A DNA stretch of 64,000 nt from Aquificota bacterium (lineage in GTDB: Bacteria > Aquificota > Aquificia > Aquificales > Hydrogenothermaceae), in assembly GCA_013153635.1 (NCBI GenBank), contig JAADDZ010000015.1:1-64000 (forward strand), written 5' to 3'. The notes below the pieces were generated by a model that did not search any database, was not told the DNA's origin, and was given only the letters and a program-made list of their open reading frames with translations. The position numbers were made by a program, and so were the translations under genes. Within the stretch, counting starts at the first letter, position 1. Each line of letters opens with the position of its first letter. Positions 14,317-24,152 of this stretch are shown here, in pieces.

Positions 14317-14991
14317 TTAAACTAGCAGTTGGTTCATTTTTTCTTTTAGTGTCTTAACTGCCTGTTTTTTGTCAGAAGCTCTATAGATAGAACTTCCTGC
14401 TACAAATATATCAATACCCATTTTTGATATTTGTGCAATGTTATCTTGATTTATTCCTCCATCTATCTCTATAAGTACGTCTGTTCTCCCTGTTTCTTCC
14501 ATCAATTTTTTTAGTTTTGGTATTTTGTTTAGAACTTCTGGTATAAATTTTTGTCCGCTAAATCCGGGATTTACAGACATTATAAGAACATAATCTATAA
14601 AATAGATTATCTCTTCCAAAGTGTTTACAGGGTTTGATGGATTTAGGGCGATGCCTGCTTTTACTCCTTTTGATTTTATGTGTTCTACTAATCTATGGGC
14701 ATGTATCGTTGCATCTAGATGGAATGACAGCATATTTACCCCTGCTTGTATAAAGTCGTCTACATACCTTTCTGGTTCTACTATCATAAGATGAGCATCA
14801 AACGGCAATTGGGTAACTTTTCTTAGAGATTTTATCACTGGGACTCCTATTGTAATATTTGGAACATATCTTCCGTCCATTACATCAAGATGAATGATGT
14901 CAGCTCCAGCCTCTTCTACTATTTTTATTTCTTCTCCTAATTTGGAAAAATCACCTGCAAGTATAGATGGTGCTAACAGTTTAGTGTTCAT
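14317..14991 (-). CDS. rpe: Ribulose-phosphate 3-epimerase
   Basis: The start is placed at ATG 14991, which has GAGGT five bases upstream; this gives 224 aa. The motifs LAPSILAGDFSKLG, HLDVMDGRYVPN, MSVNPGFSGQKFI and EIDGGINQDN define the family and its metal-binding TIM barrel. It interconverts ribulose-5-phosphate and xylulose-5-phosphate in the pentose phosphate pathway. Confidence 0.95.
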   Translation of the reverse strand: MNTKLLAPSILAGDFSKLGEEIKIVEEAGADIIHLDVMDGRYVPNITIGVPVIKSLRKVTQLPFDAHLMIVEPERYVDDFIQAGVNMLSFHLDATIHAHRLVEHIKSKGVKAGIALNPSNPVNTLEEIIYFIDYVLIMSVNPGFSGQKFIPEVLNKIPKLKKLMEETGRTDVLIEIDGGINQDNIAQISKMGIDIFVAGSSIYRASDKKQAVKTLKEKMNQLLV

Positions 14992-15006
14992 GTTTAACCT
15001 CAAATC

Positions 15007-15426
15007 TTAGAGTATTTCTACTTTTTCTTCTATAAACCTATCTTTGTCTAGTTTCCAGCTTCTCCAGTTAGAAGCTTTTTTGTTTTTAACAGACATAATA
15101 ATATATGACATATCCGGTTGAGCAAACATTAAATCTGTGGCAGATGGTTCGTCTGGGTGGTCTGGGTGAGTATGATATATTCCCACTATAGATAGTCCTT
15201 TTTTGTCAGCGTAGTTTTCTACTTTTATGTAATCTTTTGGGGCGATTTGGAATCTATCGTTTGCTCTTTCTTTATTTTGGTTTTCTACTTGATATATCTC
15301 TACTGCTTCAGTTGTATCTGTGTTGTAATCTATTTTTCCAATTAAAAATCCGCATATCTCGTATGGGTAACCTTCTTCTGCCTGTTTTTTTATTTGGTCT
15401 ATTAACTCCTTTTTTATCTTTAGCAT
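15007..15426 (-). CDS. MPN/JAMM (Mov34, M67-type) metalloprotease-like protein
   Basis: The start is placed at ATG 15426, preceded by GAGGT with normal spacing; the frame is open to 15447. The 139-aa protein is a single JAMM domain: YPYEICGFLIGK supplies the glutamate and GIYHTHPDHPDEPSATD supplies the HxH...SxxD zinc site. Bacterial relatives act in removal of C-terminal extensions from ThiS/MoaD-like sulfur carriers or in cysteine synthesis. A ThiS gene is present at the far end of this window but not adjacent. It lies directly upstream of rpe. Confidence 0.85.
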   Translation of the reverse strand: MLKIKKELIDQIKKQAEEGYPYEICGFLIGKIDYNTDTTEAVEIYQVENQNKERANDRFQIAPKDYIKVENYADKKGLSIVGIYHTHPDHPDEPSATDLMFAQPDMSYIIMSVKNKKASNWRSWKLDKDRFIEEKVEIL

Positions 15427-15436
15427 TTTTTTTACC

Positions 15437-18400
15437 TCAAAAGTCAAATGGCAAACTAAATGTTATCTCTGTTTCTGTTATATTGTTTTCGTACTGTCTA
15501 AATACTATAGCAGTTCTTTCTGTTATTTTAAACCCAAGCTCATACCAGCCAAAAAATTCAGTAACCGTTTGTAGTATAGGTCTAGATATAGCTATATACA
15601 ATCTTCTTGTTATTGATTTTCTTGCATAGATTGATGCTATTATCCCTTGTATTGGTGAGTATTTTGGATTAATTGATATTTCAAAGCCTGTTTGGAAAAT
15701 CCCCCCTTTCTCTGGGGAGGCAGGGAATATAGTTTTTATTATTTTCCCTACTAGTGTAAAAAATGGTAGTTCTGCTAGAGCCGCAGGAGTTTCTTTTAAA
15801 AAGAGTATCGCTAATATCTCTTCTTTTGTTTTTGGGGGTGTAGATACATACTCAAACTGGAGGTCATCGATAGGACCTGTCACGTTTAGATATATAAATG
15901 TTTGAGCTATGTTTGTAGATAGTCTAGCATTAACGAAAGGTTTATTATCTATAATCCTTATATTGATGAAATCAACGTTATATAGATTTTTTGCTATGTA
16001 TATTTTTCCATAGGTTATGTTTATCTCTCCATTTAATATAGGTTTGGCAAGAGTCCCAGTTATATGAAGGCTTGCTTCTGCATAAACATTTCCCCAATTA
16101 CTGTATATGTATATAGGGGAAAACGTAGTTACATTTATATCTAGTGATATTTTTTCAAAAATTGGAGGTTTTTCTTCTACTGTTCTTTTCTCTGTAAGGA
16201 AGGACATAGGGAGTTTGCTTCTTCCAGATACAGATACATTTCCTTTTATTATATGGTTTTGGTTTTGGGTTGTTATTATATCTAGATTTGAGTTTAATGT
16301 ACCAACGAAGAGGTTTTCGTATTTTACTGATAGCATCTCTATAAATGTTTTTAGGTTGTAAGTTAGCGGATTTAATTTAGCCCACCCTTGAATCTGTATA
16401 GGATTTTCTCCAAAAAGAGAGCTGATTGTTTTTCCTACTATATCTATCTTTAATTCTTTTTTGTACTCGATGAGAAATTTGTCTATATTGATAGTACCTA
16501 TCACATATGGAGTCCTTATAATTAAATCGTTAGAGTATAACTTTACAAAGATATTTTTATTGATATTTTCTATTACATCTTCGTATAAGATTTGGTATTT
16601 TATATCTCCTTTTAAAGAGAAAAACTGTAAAAGCTCTGGAATTATGTCTTTACCAATATTACCTTCTGTGTAAAGAGAAAGGATATTGTTTTCTATATTG
16701 TAAGTGAGCCTTTTTAGATACCCTTCTAGAATTCCAGCATACTTAAAAGGTTTTACTATAAGAGTTTTATCTATCAGTTGAAAATGGATAGGTTCAGAAT
16801 AGAGTATTTTTAGATTTTCTTTTTTTACTGTTATAGAGTTTATAACTGCATCTATCTTAGGCAGTTTTTGTTTTTCTATGGTTGTGTTTATATCTATTTT
16901 GTTAAATAGTAAGCTTAGGGTTTCTTTATTTTCTTCTGTAAAGATATGTAAGCTTATTTTTTCTGTAAAAATATGGCTTTGTATTTTGTCGTCCAAAATG
17001 TTAACAAGATAGTTAAATGTACTATCTAACGCTACGTAACCATTTTGTTTCACAGATAGTAGAGAGACTCCTCCTATCTTTTTTAGATTTCCAGTTGCTA
17101 GTATTTCATCGGTAAATGATACTGAATCTTTCTTCCCTTCAATCCAAAGGTTGCCTAAGACTTTTTCATTTTTTAGTTCAGTGTACAAAAATCCAACAGC
17201 CTCGAACCTATCAAACCCTTCTAGTTTTTTTGAGTAAACTTCAATAAAAAAGTCCTTGTTTAGTAGTTCAAACTTACCTTTTACAGAAATTTTCTTTTTT
17301 AGGAGAGTTAATTCTTGGTTGTAAAAATTTATAGTAAGATTCGTATCTTCCTTAGAAATCTTTCCTTTTCCATATCCATAGATAGTATCTTTTATGGGGA
17401 CTAAAAAAGCTGAACCTTTTTCTACATCTAGATTTACTTCCCAGTAGTTTTTTTGCGCTTTTATTTTTACATTTCCGGTGGCTTTTTTTGGTTTTATTTT
17501 TTCGAATATTTTTGGTAGTAATGCTTCTAGATAAGGATTTATGGGAGCTAAGTCTGTATCTATACCGTAGATGTCAACTAGCATAGAAAAGGGTAGAAAT
17601 TCTACAAATATGTTTGTGGTGAGGTTTTCTTCTTCTTTTTCTCCAACTACTAGCAATTTCTTATCTCTGTATAGTACTGCATAGTTTAGATTTTCTAGAT
17701 ATATCTGTTTATATCTCATCTGGTCTGACTTACCATACAACATAACTTCTGGGGAGAGGATATTCCCTTTTATGTATCCGTTTCCAGAAACAATAGTGGA
17801 AAAGTCGAACTTTTTTGTAAAGATGAGGTTTTCTAAAGAGATGTTATTGTAGTTTAAACTCAAGGATAGATTCATATTTTTAATAGTACCTGTATAAAAC
17901 AGTCTTGAGTTTTTACTTTGGGTAGTTCCTGATATGTCAATACTATTTTTTAGTACATCTATATTGATATTTGATATACCTTCCTTAAAGGTAATACCAA
18001 AGAAGTTTAAGTCTTTTCCATTTACGATAGCATTAGCTAGAGATTTGGTAGGATAATAAGTGAGATTTAATTTTGTTTTACCTTTTATGAGGAACAATTC
18101 CCTTTTTTTAGGTTTTAAAAAATCTACAATCTTCTCAAGCTCAAAATACAAAGTTTCTAGCTTAAAAATAGGGGTTTGTTCATCAGAATAGAAAAAATCT
18201 GCGTCTAACAGCTGTGTCCTTATTGTTCCGTTTAACCTAACTGTTTTTTCTTTTTCGAAAGAAAGATTTAGATATGTGTCTTCTAATTTGTAGTTTCTAT
18301 ACTGAAAGGTTTTTATCTTAATATCGCCTATCCCTTTGTATCTATCTTTTTTCTTTGAGATATGTGTGTTTATATCTATCTTTTTTGTGTGCAACTCTTC

Positions 18401-19324
18401 TACAAAAACATCTGAAATATTTATAGTAGAATCTCCTATCACATGGTTTAGGTTTTTTAAGGTATATCTACCAAAAGTTCTTATGTCATAGGCGTTTATG
18501 CTCTCTTTTTCATTTTTTATCCTATGGGTTGAGGTTAGAAATTTGATATAGATAGGTTTTTGTCTAGTTTCTTTTTTTCCTGTTATGAAGATTTTTGAGT
18601 TATATATTTTTGTTTTATCAGTTTCAAAGTAAGGAATATCTACCAAAGCATTAAGATACATCTGCTTACTGATACTTATGTATCCAGAGGCAGAAATATA
18701 AATTTGGTTTTCCCAAGAAGCTCTCAAATCTTCTAAAAAAGCTTTGTGTTCAGTAAGTTTTATCCTAAATTTGGACAGATGCGTTGTGTATCTATTATCT
18801 GTTCGTATCAGGATAGGTTTTTTATTATAGATAGAAGAGTCCTTTACTAGAAAGTTTATATTATCTAGGTTGACTATGTTTTTAGGTAAGTTTATCAAAA
18901 ATGAACCTTTTTTTAGTTCAAAATTTACGAATTTTGAAGCAAGATAAAATGTGTATATAGGAAGAAGAGAGCCTTTTTTCTTTGTTTTCTTTTTTGGATA
19001 TTTATAAAAACCAGTGAGATTTTCTACTTTTGCTTGGAAAATAGGCTTATCTTTTAAAAAATTTTGAAAAATAATACTACCTTCTAGATTGGACATTTTT
19101 ATCTGAAACAGTCCTTTTTCACTGGTTATCGTGTAATAAGAGCAAACAAAATTACCTTTTTCTATCTGACAGTCGTGCTGTACAGAAACTCCCATATACC
19201 TTAAAAATATCTTGTGATTTGTGATAAGCAGTAAAATTATGAGTATAATTATGGTTATGGACAAAAGAGCAATTAAAGCTGATATGAAGATTCGTCCTAA
19301 AATTTTTGTTATTTTCTTAATCAT
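15437..19324 (-). CDS. tamB: TamB-like (DUF490) translocation/assembly protein
   Basis: The 1,295-aa protein has an N-terminal membrane anchor (about 9-33) and a long, repetitive beta-rich body of the AsmA/TamB lipid-channel type. The conserved C-terminal TamB domain follows (about 1,100-1,295), including GTLAKPILNGEINITYG and TKEEILAILFL. TamB-family proteins span the periplasm and move phospholipid or assist outer-membrane protein insertion. It is the first gene of the leftward operon, divergent from the TPR gene at 19380, with AGGCG upstream of its ATG. No TamA/BamA gene is adjacent here. Confidence 0.9.
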   Translation of the reverse strand: MIKKITKILGRIFISALIALLSITIIILIILLLITNHKIFLRYMGVSVQHDCQIEKGNFVCSYYTITSEKGLFQIKMSNLEGSIIFQNFLKDKPIFQAKVENLTGFYKYPKKKTKKKGSLLPIYTFYLASKFVNFELKKGSFLINLPKNIVNLDNINFLVKDSSIYNKKPILIRTDNRYTTHLSKFRIKLTEHKAFLEDLRASWENQIYISASGYISISKQMYLNALVDIPYFETDKTKIYNSKIFITGKKETRQKPIYIKFLTSTHRIKNEKESINAYDIRTFGRYTLKNLNHVIGDSTINISDVFVEELHTKKIDINTHISKKKDRYKGIGDIKIKTFQYRNYKLEDTYLNLSFEKEKTVRLNGTIRTQLLDADFFYSDEQTPIFKLETLYFELEKIVDFLKPKKRELFLIKGKTKLNLTYYPTKSLANAIVNGKDLNFFGITFKEGISNINIDVLKNSIDISGTTQSKNSRLFYTGTIKNMNLSLSLNYNNISLENLIFTKKFDFSTIVSGNGYIKGNILSPEVMLYGKSDQMRYKQIYLENLNYAVLYRDKKLLVVGEKEEENLTTNIFVEFLPFSMLVDIYGIDTDLAPINPYLEALLPKIFEKIKPKKATGNVKIKAQKNYWEVNLDVEKGSAFLVPIKDTIYGYGKGKISKEDTNLTINFYNQELTLLKKKISVKGKFELLNKDFFIEVYSKKLEGFDRFEAVGFLYTELKNEKVLGNLWIEGKKDSVSFTDEILATGNLKKIGGVSLLSVKQNGYVALDSTFNYLVNILDDKIQSHIFTEKISLHIFTEENKETLSLLFNKIDINTTIEKQKLPKIDAVINSITVKKENLKILYSEPIHFQLIDKTLIVKPFKYAGILEGYLKRLTYNIENNILSLYTEGNIGKDIIPELLQFFSLKGDIKYQILYEDVIENINKNIFVKLYSNDLIIRTPYVIGTINIDKFLIEYKKELKIDIVGKTISSLFGENPIQIQGWAKLNPLTYNLKTFIEMLSVKYENLFVGTLNSNLDIITTQNQNHIIKGNVSVSGRSKLPMSFLTEKRTVEEKPPIFEKISLDINVTTFSPIYIYSNWGNVYAEASLHITGTLAKPILNGEINITYGKIYIAKNLYNVDFINIRIIDNKPFVNARLSTNIAQTFIYLNVTGPIDDLQFEYVSTPPKTKEEILAILFLKETPAALAELPFFTLVGKIIKTIFPASPEKGGIFQTGFEISINPKYSPIQGIIASIYARKSITRRLYIAISRPILQTVTEFFGWYELGFKITERTAIVFRQYENNITETEITFSLPFDF

Positions 19325-19379
19325 ACGCCTATTTATCCCAAACTTGAAGTGATAAATATTATATTTCGGAGGAATAAAA

Positions 19380-20345
19380 ATGTCACAGGAAAACTATCTC
19401 TATTATCTAGAAAAAGCCCTTACAAGCTTCAAAAACAAAGATTACGACACTGCTCTTTCTCTATTAGACGAAGCTCTCCAGTACAACTATGATGTTCCAC
19501 AGTTACATTTTTTAATGGGAAAGATATACGCTAAGGAACTTACCACAGAGAGATTAAAAATGGCAGTAATAAGCTTCTCTCAAGCTATAGAGTTAAAACC
19601 TGACTATGAAGAAGCTTTTTTTGAAAGGGGAAAAATCTATCTTCAAACAGAACAGATAGAAGAAGCTATTCAAGATTTGGAAAAAGCCACTAATCTGAAC
19701 CCATCTAATAAAGAAGCTTATGTCTTATTAGCTCAAGGCTATCTCTCAAAAGGAGAGACCCAAAAAGCTCTAGACCTCCTAAAAGGTATATCTTCAGACC
19801 AAAACATAGATTTTTATATTCAAATGGGAAAGATTCTTATAGGCGTAGGAGATTATGACCAAGCCTTAAAATACCTAGAAAAGGGAAAAGAGATAGACAG
19901 AAACTTTGTGATTTTGTATGAGCTATCAGCTAAAGCATACGAAGGGCTAAAGAATTATATAAAAGCGGTACAAGAGCTAGAAAAAGCCGCATACCTAAAT
20001 CCCTCTCAAGACCAGTACTTTAAACAGATAGCAACAGATTTACTAAAACAAGCAGAAGAAGAATATAAAAAACAGAATCTAAAAAAAGCCGCAAAATATA
20101 TAGCTATGGCTATAGATATAGATTATGATGTCCCCTTAGAATCAAAACATAGACAAATCCTAAAAGAAGCTGTAAGCAGTTGTATCCTAGAAAATAAAAA
20201 CAAAGAGGCGTTATCCTTTATAGACTGCATAGAAAGAATAGCCCAATACGACCCCCAGCTAAAAGAGCTAAAGAAAAAAGCGGTAAAAGGACTTCCTTTA
20301 AAGGATAAGATAATGAGATTCTTAACTGACATTTACACTAAATAG
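19380..20345 (+). CDS. Tetratricopeptide-repeat protein
   Basis: The 321-aa protein is built of about eight TPR units from residue 4 to 280 (for example PDYEEAFFERGKIYLQTEQ, PSNKEAYVLLAQGYLSKGE). It has no signal peptide, so it is probably a cytoplasmic scaffold. GGAGG lies at good spacing before the ATG. It is followed after nine bases by the glycerophosphodiester phosphodiesterase gene. The partner is unknown. Confidence 0.8.
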   Translation: MSQENYLYYLEKALTSFKNKDYDTALSLLDEALQYNYDVPQLHFLMGKIYAKELTTERLKMAVISFSQAIELKPDYEEAFFERGKIYLQTEQIEEAIQDLEKATNLNPSNKEAYVLLAQGYLSKGETQKALDLLKGISSDQNIDFYIQMGKILIGVGDYDQALKYLEKGKEIDRNFVILYELSAKAYEGLKNYIKAVQELEKAAYLNPSQDQYFKQIATDLLKQAEEEYKKQNLKKAAKYIAMAIDIDYDVPLESKHRQILKEAVSSCILENKNKEALSFIDCIERIAQYDPQLKELKKKAVKGLPLKDKIMRFLTDIYTK

Positions 20346-20353
20346 ATACAGAT

Positions 20354-21079
20354 ATGGAAATTTTACAGAAATTAACAAGAAAACCTTTTTCTATAGTAGG
20401 ACACAGAGGAGCTAAAGGAGTTAAACCAGAAAATACGATAGCTTCCTTAAAATATGCTATAGAACATGGAGCAGACATTGTAGAAATCGATGTGAGAAAG
20501 ACAAAAGACAGACAGTTAATATTACTACATGACCCAGATTTTAGAAGATTGGCAGGAAAGGCAGTATCTCCAAGAGATGTAGATTATTCCTTTATAAAAG
20601 AGCATATAACAATACAAGGGGAACCTGTACCTACTCTCGAAGAAGCTATAAAATTTGTAAACGCAAGAGTAGGAATGTTCATAGAGATAAAAGAACCTGA
20701 CACAGTAGAAAAAGTTCTCACAATACTACAAAAATATAATGCCCTAGAGTGGACAGCGGTTATCAGCTTTTACGATACTGCGATTAAAACAGCAAAAAAA
20801 TTACTTCCCTCTATCACCACCGGTCTTATATACAGTAAACCTCCGGGAAGAATAAAAGAGGCTCACTTGCTAGAGGCACAGATAGTACTTCCCTATTACA
20901 AACTAGCCACCTTAAAAGCAAACAATTTTGCTCATAGTTTAGGCTTAAAAGTAGTAGCATGGACTATAAATGATGAAAAACTCGCCTTAAAAATATTAAA
21001 AAATAGAACAGATGCCTTAGCAACAGACTATCCCCACAAACTATCAGTATTAAGAGAACAGCTGTTAAACGAAAAATAA
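20354..21079 (+). CDS. ugpQ: Glycerophosphodiester phosphodiesterase
   Basis: The 241-aa protein carries VGHRGAKGVKPENT (catalytic His and substrate loop), EIDVRKTKDRQLILLHD (metal Glu/Asp and second His), and FIEIKEP. These are the motifs of the GDPD TIM-barrel family. There is no signal sequence, so it resembles cytoplasmic UgpQ more than periplasmic GlpQ. It releases glycerol-3-phosphate from phospholipid headgroups. Confidence 0.88.
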   Translation: MEILQKLTRKPFSIVGHRGAKGVKPENTIASLKYAIEHGADIVEIDVRKTKDRQLILLHDPDFRRLAGKAVSPRDVDYSFIKEHITIQGEPVPTLEEAIKFVNARVGMFIEIKEPDTVEKVLTILQKYNALEWTAVISFYDTAIKTAKKLLPSITTGLIYSKPPGRIKEAHLLEAQIVLPYYKLATLKANNFAHSLGLKVVAWTINDEKLALKILKNRTDALATDYPHKLSVLREQLLNEK

Positions 21080-21085
21080 ACCTTG

Positions 21086-21110
21086 ATTATACTATTTAGT
21101 ATAATTTTTT
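21086..21110. terminator. AT-only hairpin between the phosphodiesterase and yebC
   Basis: ATTATACTA (21086-21094) and TAGTATAAT (21097-21105) are a perfect 9-bp inverted repeat followed by TTTTT. It could be a weak intrinsic terminator for the upstream pair or an operator/promoter for yebC, since it contains TATAAT. The stem has only two G-C pairs, which would be unstable in a thermophile. Confidence 0.4.
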
Positions 21111-21172
21111 AAATTGAATTTTTAGACATTTGAAATATCTTTCAACCTAGAAGAACCCAAAGGAGGTTTTAT

Positions 21173-21922
21173 ATGGCAGGACACAGCAAATGGCACAACA
21201 TAAGACATAAAAAAGCAAAAATGGACGCGAAAAGAGGACAGATATTTACAAAACTAATCAAAGAAATTACCGTTGCGGCAAGACAAGGAGGAGCAGACCC
21301 AGAATTTAATCCTAGACTCCGTATAGCCATAGAAAAAGCAAAAAAAGCAAACATGCCTGTAGAAAACATAGAAAGAGCTATAAAAAGAGGTACAGGAGAA
21401 CTAGAAGGAGTACAGTACGAAGAGGTTATATATGAAGGATATGGACCAGAAGGAGTAGCTATCATAGTAGAATGTCTTACAGATAACAGAAACAGAACAA
21501 CAGGAGAGATAAGACACATATTTACAAAACAAGGAGGGAATCTAGGTACAACTGGTTGTGTATCCTTCTTATTTGAAGAAAAAGGGATAATACAAGTACC
21601 AAAATCAGAATATTCAGAAGAAGAAATATTTGAAAAAGCTATAGAAGCTGGAGCGCAAGACGTTATAACCGAAGACGAATATTACGAAATACGAACCGAG
21701 CCAAAAGAGCTATACGCAGTGAAAGAAGCTTTAGAGAATATGGGAATAAAAGTAGAAAAAGCTGAACTAACAAAAATACCAACCACAACCATAGAGATAA
21801 AAGATGAAGAAACAGCAACCAAACTTATGAAACTTCTAGATGCCTTAGAAGAAAATGACGACGTCCAAAAAGTTTATGCCAACTTTGACATGTCAACAAA
21901 GCTAATGGAGAAGATAACATAA
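21173..21922 (+). CDS. yebC: YebC/PmpR family protein (TACO1-like)
   Basis: The 249-aa protein starts with [20 protein letters not shown] and has [19 protein letters not shown], both diagnostic. AGGAGG precedes the ATG. The family was described as transcriptional regulators, and more recent work links it to relief of ribosome stalling at polyproline. It directly precedes ruvC, a common bacterial order. Confidence 0.96.
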   Translation: MAGHSKWHNIRHKKAKMDAKRGQIFTKLIKEITVAARQGGADPEFNPRLRIAIEKAKKANMPVENIERAIKRGTGELEGVQYEEVIYEGYGPEGVAIIVECLTDNRNRTTGEIRHIFTKQGGNLGTTGCVSFLFEEKGIIQVPKSEYSEEEIFEKAIEAGAQDVITEDEYYEIRTEPKELYAVKEALENMGIKVEKAELTKIPTTTIEIKDEETATKLMKLLDALEENDDVQKVYANFDMSTKLMEKIT

Positions 21923-21923
21923 C

Positions 21924-22385
21924 TTGAAAGAAACAAGAGTCATCGGAATAGACCCGGGAAGCTACAAAACAGGATACGCTGTATTAGAAATACACAATAA
22001 TAGTTACAAACTGTTAACATCAGGAACTATACTAGCCAAAAAAAAGCCAGAAAACCTAAAAAAAATATTTGAAGAGCTAAACACTGTAATAAAAGATTTC
22101 CTACCTGATGAGATAGCCTTAGAATCATCTTTTTACGGAAAAAATCCTCAAACATTGATAAGACTTGGAGAGATAAGAGGAGTTATACTATTAGTTAGCT
22201 CTATAAACGACACCCCTATTTTTGAGTACACCCCACAACAGATAAAAAGTGCTGTTACAGGATACGGGTGGGCAAAAAAAGAAGATGTACTAGAGATGGT
22301 AACAAGACTTTTTCAAGTAACACCAAAACATCAAGACGAAGCAGACGCTATAGCTACCGCATTTTGTCATTTCTTAAGTAGATAA
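21924..22385 (+). CDS. ruvC: Holliday junction resolvase RuvC
   Basis: The 153-aa protein starts at TTG 21924, one base after the yebC stop. It contains the first catalytic Asp in VIGIDPGSYKTGYA, a Glu in IALESSFYGKN and the C-terminal DEADAIATAFCH pair, i.e. the RNase H-like active site. It resolves four-way junctions together with RuvAB, which are not in this window. Confidence 0.95.
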   Translation: MKETRVIGIDPGSYKTGYAVLEIHNNSYKLLTSGTILAKKKPENLKKIFEELNTVIKDFLPDEIALESSFYGKNPQTLIRLGEIRGVILLVSSINDTPIFEYTPQQIKSAVTGYGWAKKEDVLEMVTRLFQVTPKHQDEADAIATAFCHFLSR

Positions 22386-22395
22386 GGAGAAAAAT

Positions 22396-23694
22396 ATGAA
22401 AATTGGAGTAATAAGCCTAGGCTGTCCAAAAAATCTAGTAGACACAGAAACCCTCTTAGGGCTTTTAAACATATCAGGAGCGAAAATAACCACCAACATA
22501 AAAAATGCAGACATAATCCTAATAAACACCTGTGGTTTTATAGATACAGCCAAAGAAGAATCTATAAACACAATACTACAAGCAGTTAATCTAAAAGAGA
22601 AAGACCCAAAAAAGAAGATAATAGTTACAGGTTGCCTAGTAGAAAGATACAAAAAAGAACTAGAAAAAGAAATACCTGAAGTAGACATCTTTGTAGACCT
22701 TAAAAACGAACTAAAAATCCCCCAAATAATAGGATTACCTTCTAAAAAGGTAGAAAATCCATATCTAACAAGGATTATATCAACCCCAAAACATACCGCC
22801 TATCTAAAGATTTCTGAAGGTTGCGACCACACATGCTCTTTTTGTGCAATACCAAATATCAGAGGGAAACACAGGTCAAAACCTATAGACATACTAGTAA
22901 AAGAAGCCCAATTCTTAGCCAAAAATGGAGTAAAGGAGCTAAACATAGTATCCCAAGATACAAGCTCCTACGGGATAGACATCTATGGCAAACCTATGCT
23001 ATGGAAGCTTATAAGCCAATTAGAAAAAATAAAAGAGATACAATGGATAAGACTGTACTACCTATACCCAACCACTGTAACAGAAGACTTTATAAAGGCT
23101 ATCGCAGACAGCGAGAAGGTAGTTAGATATTTTGAGATGCCAATACAGCACAGCGAAGATAAACTCCTAAAAGATATGATGAGAGGGTACAGAAAAAGAA
23201 GAATAGAAAAAATATTACAATGGAAAGAAAAATACATACCAGATACAGCCATAAGAACATCTGTTATAGTCGGGTTTCCAACAGAAACAGAAAAAGATTT
23301 TCAAGCCTTAAAAGATTTTATAAAAGACGCAAAATTCCAATGGCTAGGAGTTTTTACCTATTCTCACGAAGAAGGAACCCCAGCATACAAAACCTTTGAA
23401 GACACCATACCCCAAGAGGAAAAAATCCAAAGAAAAAATGAAATCTCCCAACTCCAAGAAACCATAACCCTAGAGAAAAACAGTCAGCTAATAGGAACAG
23501 TACAAAAAGTCTTGATAGATGGGTTCTCACCTGAATGGGAAACTCTACCTATAGGCAGAACTTACAAAAGCGCCTATGAAATAGACGGAGTAGTATACAT
23601 AGAGACCACACAACCTCTAAATCCCGGTGAATTTGTAAACATAAAGATAAAAGACAACATAGACGCGTACGATTTAGTAGGAGAAGTACAGTGA
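22396..23694 (+). CDS. rimO: Ribosomal protein S12 methylthiotransferase RimO
   Basis: The 432-aa protein has an N-terminal UPF0004 domain opening with MKIGVISLGCPKNLVDTE, the RimO version rather than MiaB. The radical-SAM motif CDHTCSFCAIP (CxxxCxxC) and a C-terminal TRAM domain follow. It methylthiolates an aspartate of ribosomal protein S12 using two iron-sulphur clusters. It overlaps dtd by four bases. Confidence 0.93.
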   Translation: MKIGVISLGCPKNLVDTETLLGLLNISGAKITTNIKNADIILINTCGFIDTAKEESINTILQAVNLKEKDPKKKIIVTGCLVERYKKELEKEIPEVDIFVDLKNELKIPQIIGLPSKKVENPYLTRIISTPKHTAYLKISEGCDHTCSFCAIPNIRGKHRSKPIDILVKEAQFLAKNGVKELNIVSQDTSSYGIDIYGKPMLWKLISQLEKIKEIQWIRLYYLYPTTVTEDFIKAIADSEKVVRYFEMPIQHSEDKLLKDMMRGYRKRRIEKILQWKEKYIPDTAIRTSVIVGFPTETEKDFQALKDFIKDAKFQWLGVFTYSHEEGTPAYKTFEDTIPQEEKIQRKNEISQLQETITLEKNSQLIGTVQKVLIDGFSPEWETLPIGRTYKSAYEIDGVVYIETTQPLNPGEFVNIKIKDNIDAYDLVGEVQ

Positions 23695-24134
23695 AAGCTG
23701 TAATACAGAGAGTAAAACATTCATCAGTCAAAGTAAACAACAAAACAGTAGGAAAAATAGGAAAAGGTCTAAACATACTTCTAGGAATAGAAAAAGAAGA
23801 CCAACAAGAAGATATACAAAAAATCATCAACAAAATAATAAATCTGCGAATATTCGAAGATGAAAAAGGCAAGATGAACTTATCAATAAAAGATATAAAA
23901 GGAGAAGCCTTAGTAATATCCCAGTTCACTCTAACAGCAAACATAAAAAAAGGAAGAAGACCAAGCTTCGAAAATGCAGAAACCCCACAAAAAGCAAAAC
24001 AGCTATATGAAAAATTTGTACAAGAACTGTCTAGACATATACCAGTACAAACAGGCATATTCGCCGAACATATGGAAGTACTCATACTAAACGACGGACC
24101 AGTAACCTTTATAATAGATTCAAAACAGCTATAA
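23691..24134 (+). CDS. dtd: D-aminoacyl-tRNA deacylase
   Basis: The 147-aa protein begins with KAVIQRVKHSSVKV and carries the SQFTLTA motif (catalytic Thr) and the NDGPVTFIID C-terminal motif with the Gly-Pro chirality filter. It hydrolyses D-amino acids, and glycine mischarged on tRNA-Ala. The GTG start overlaps the rimO stop. Confidence 0.95.
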   Translation: MKAVIQRVKHSSVKVNNKTVGKIGKGLNILLGIEKEDQQEDIQKIINKIINLRIFEDEKGKMNLSIKDIKGEALVISQFTLTANIKKGRRPSFENAETPQKAKQLYEKFVQELSRHIPVQTGIFAEHMEVLILNDGPVTFIIDSKQL

Positions 24135-24152
24135 CAAAAGGAGGAATCTATA

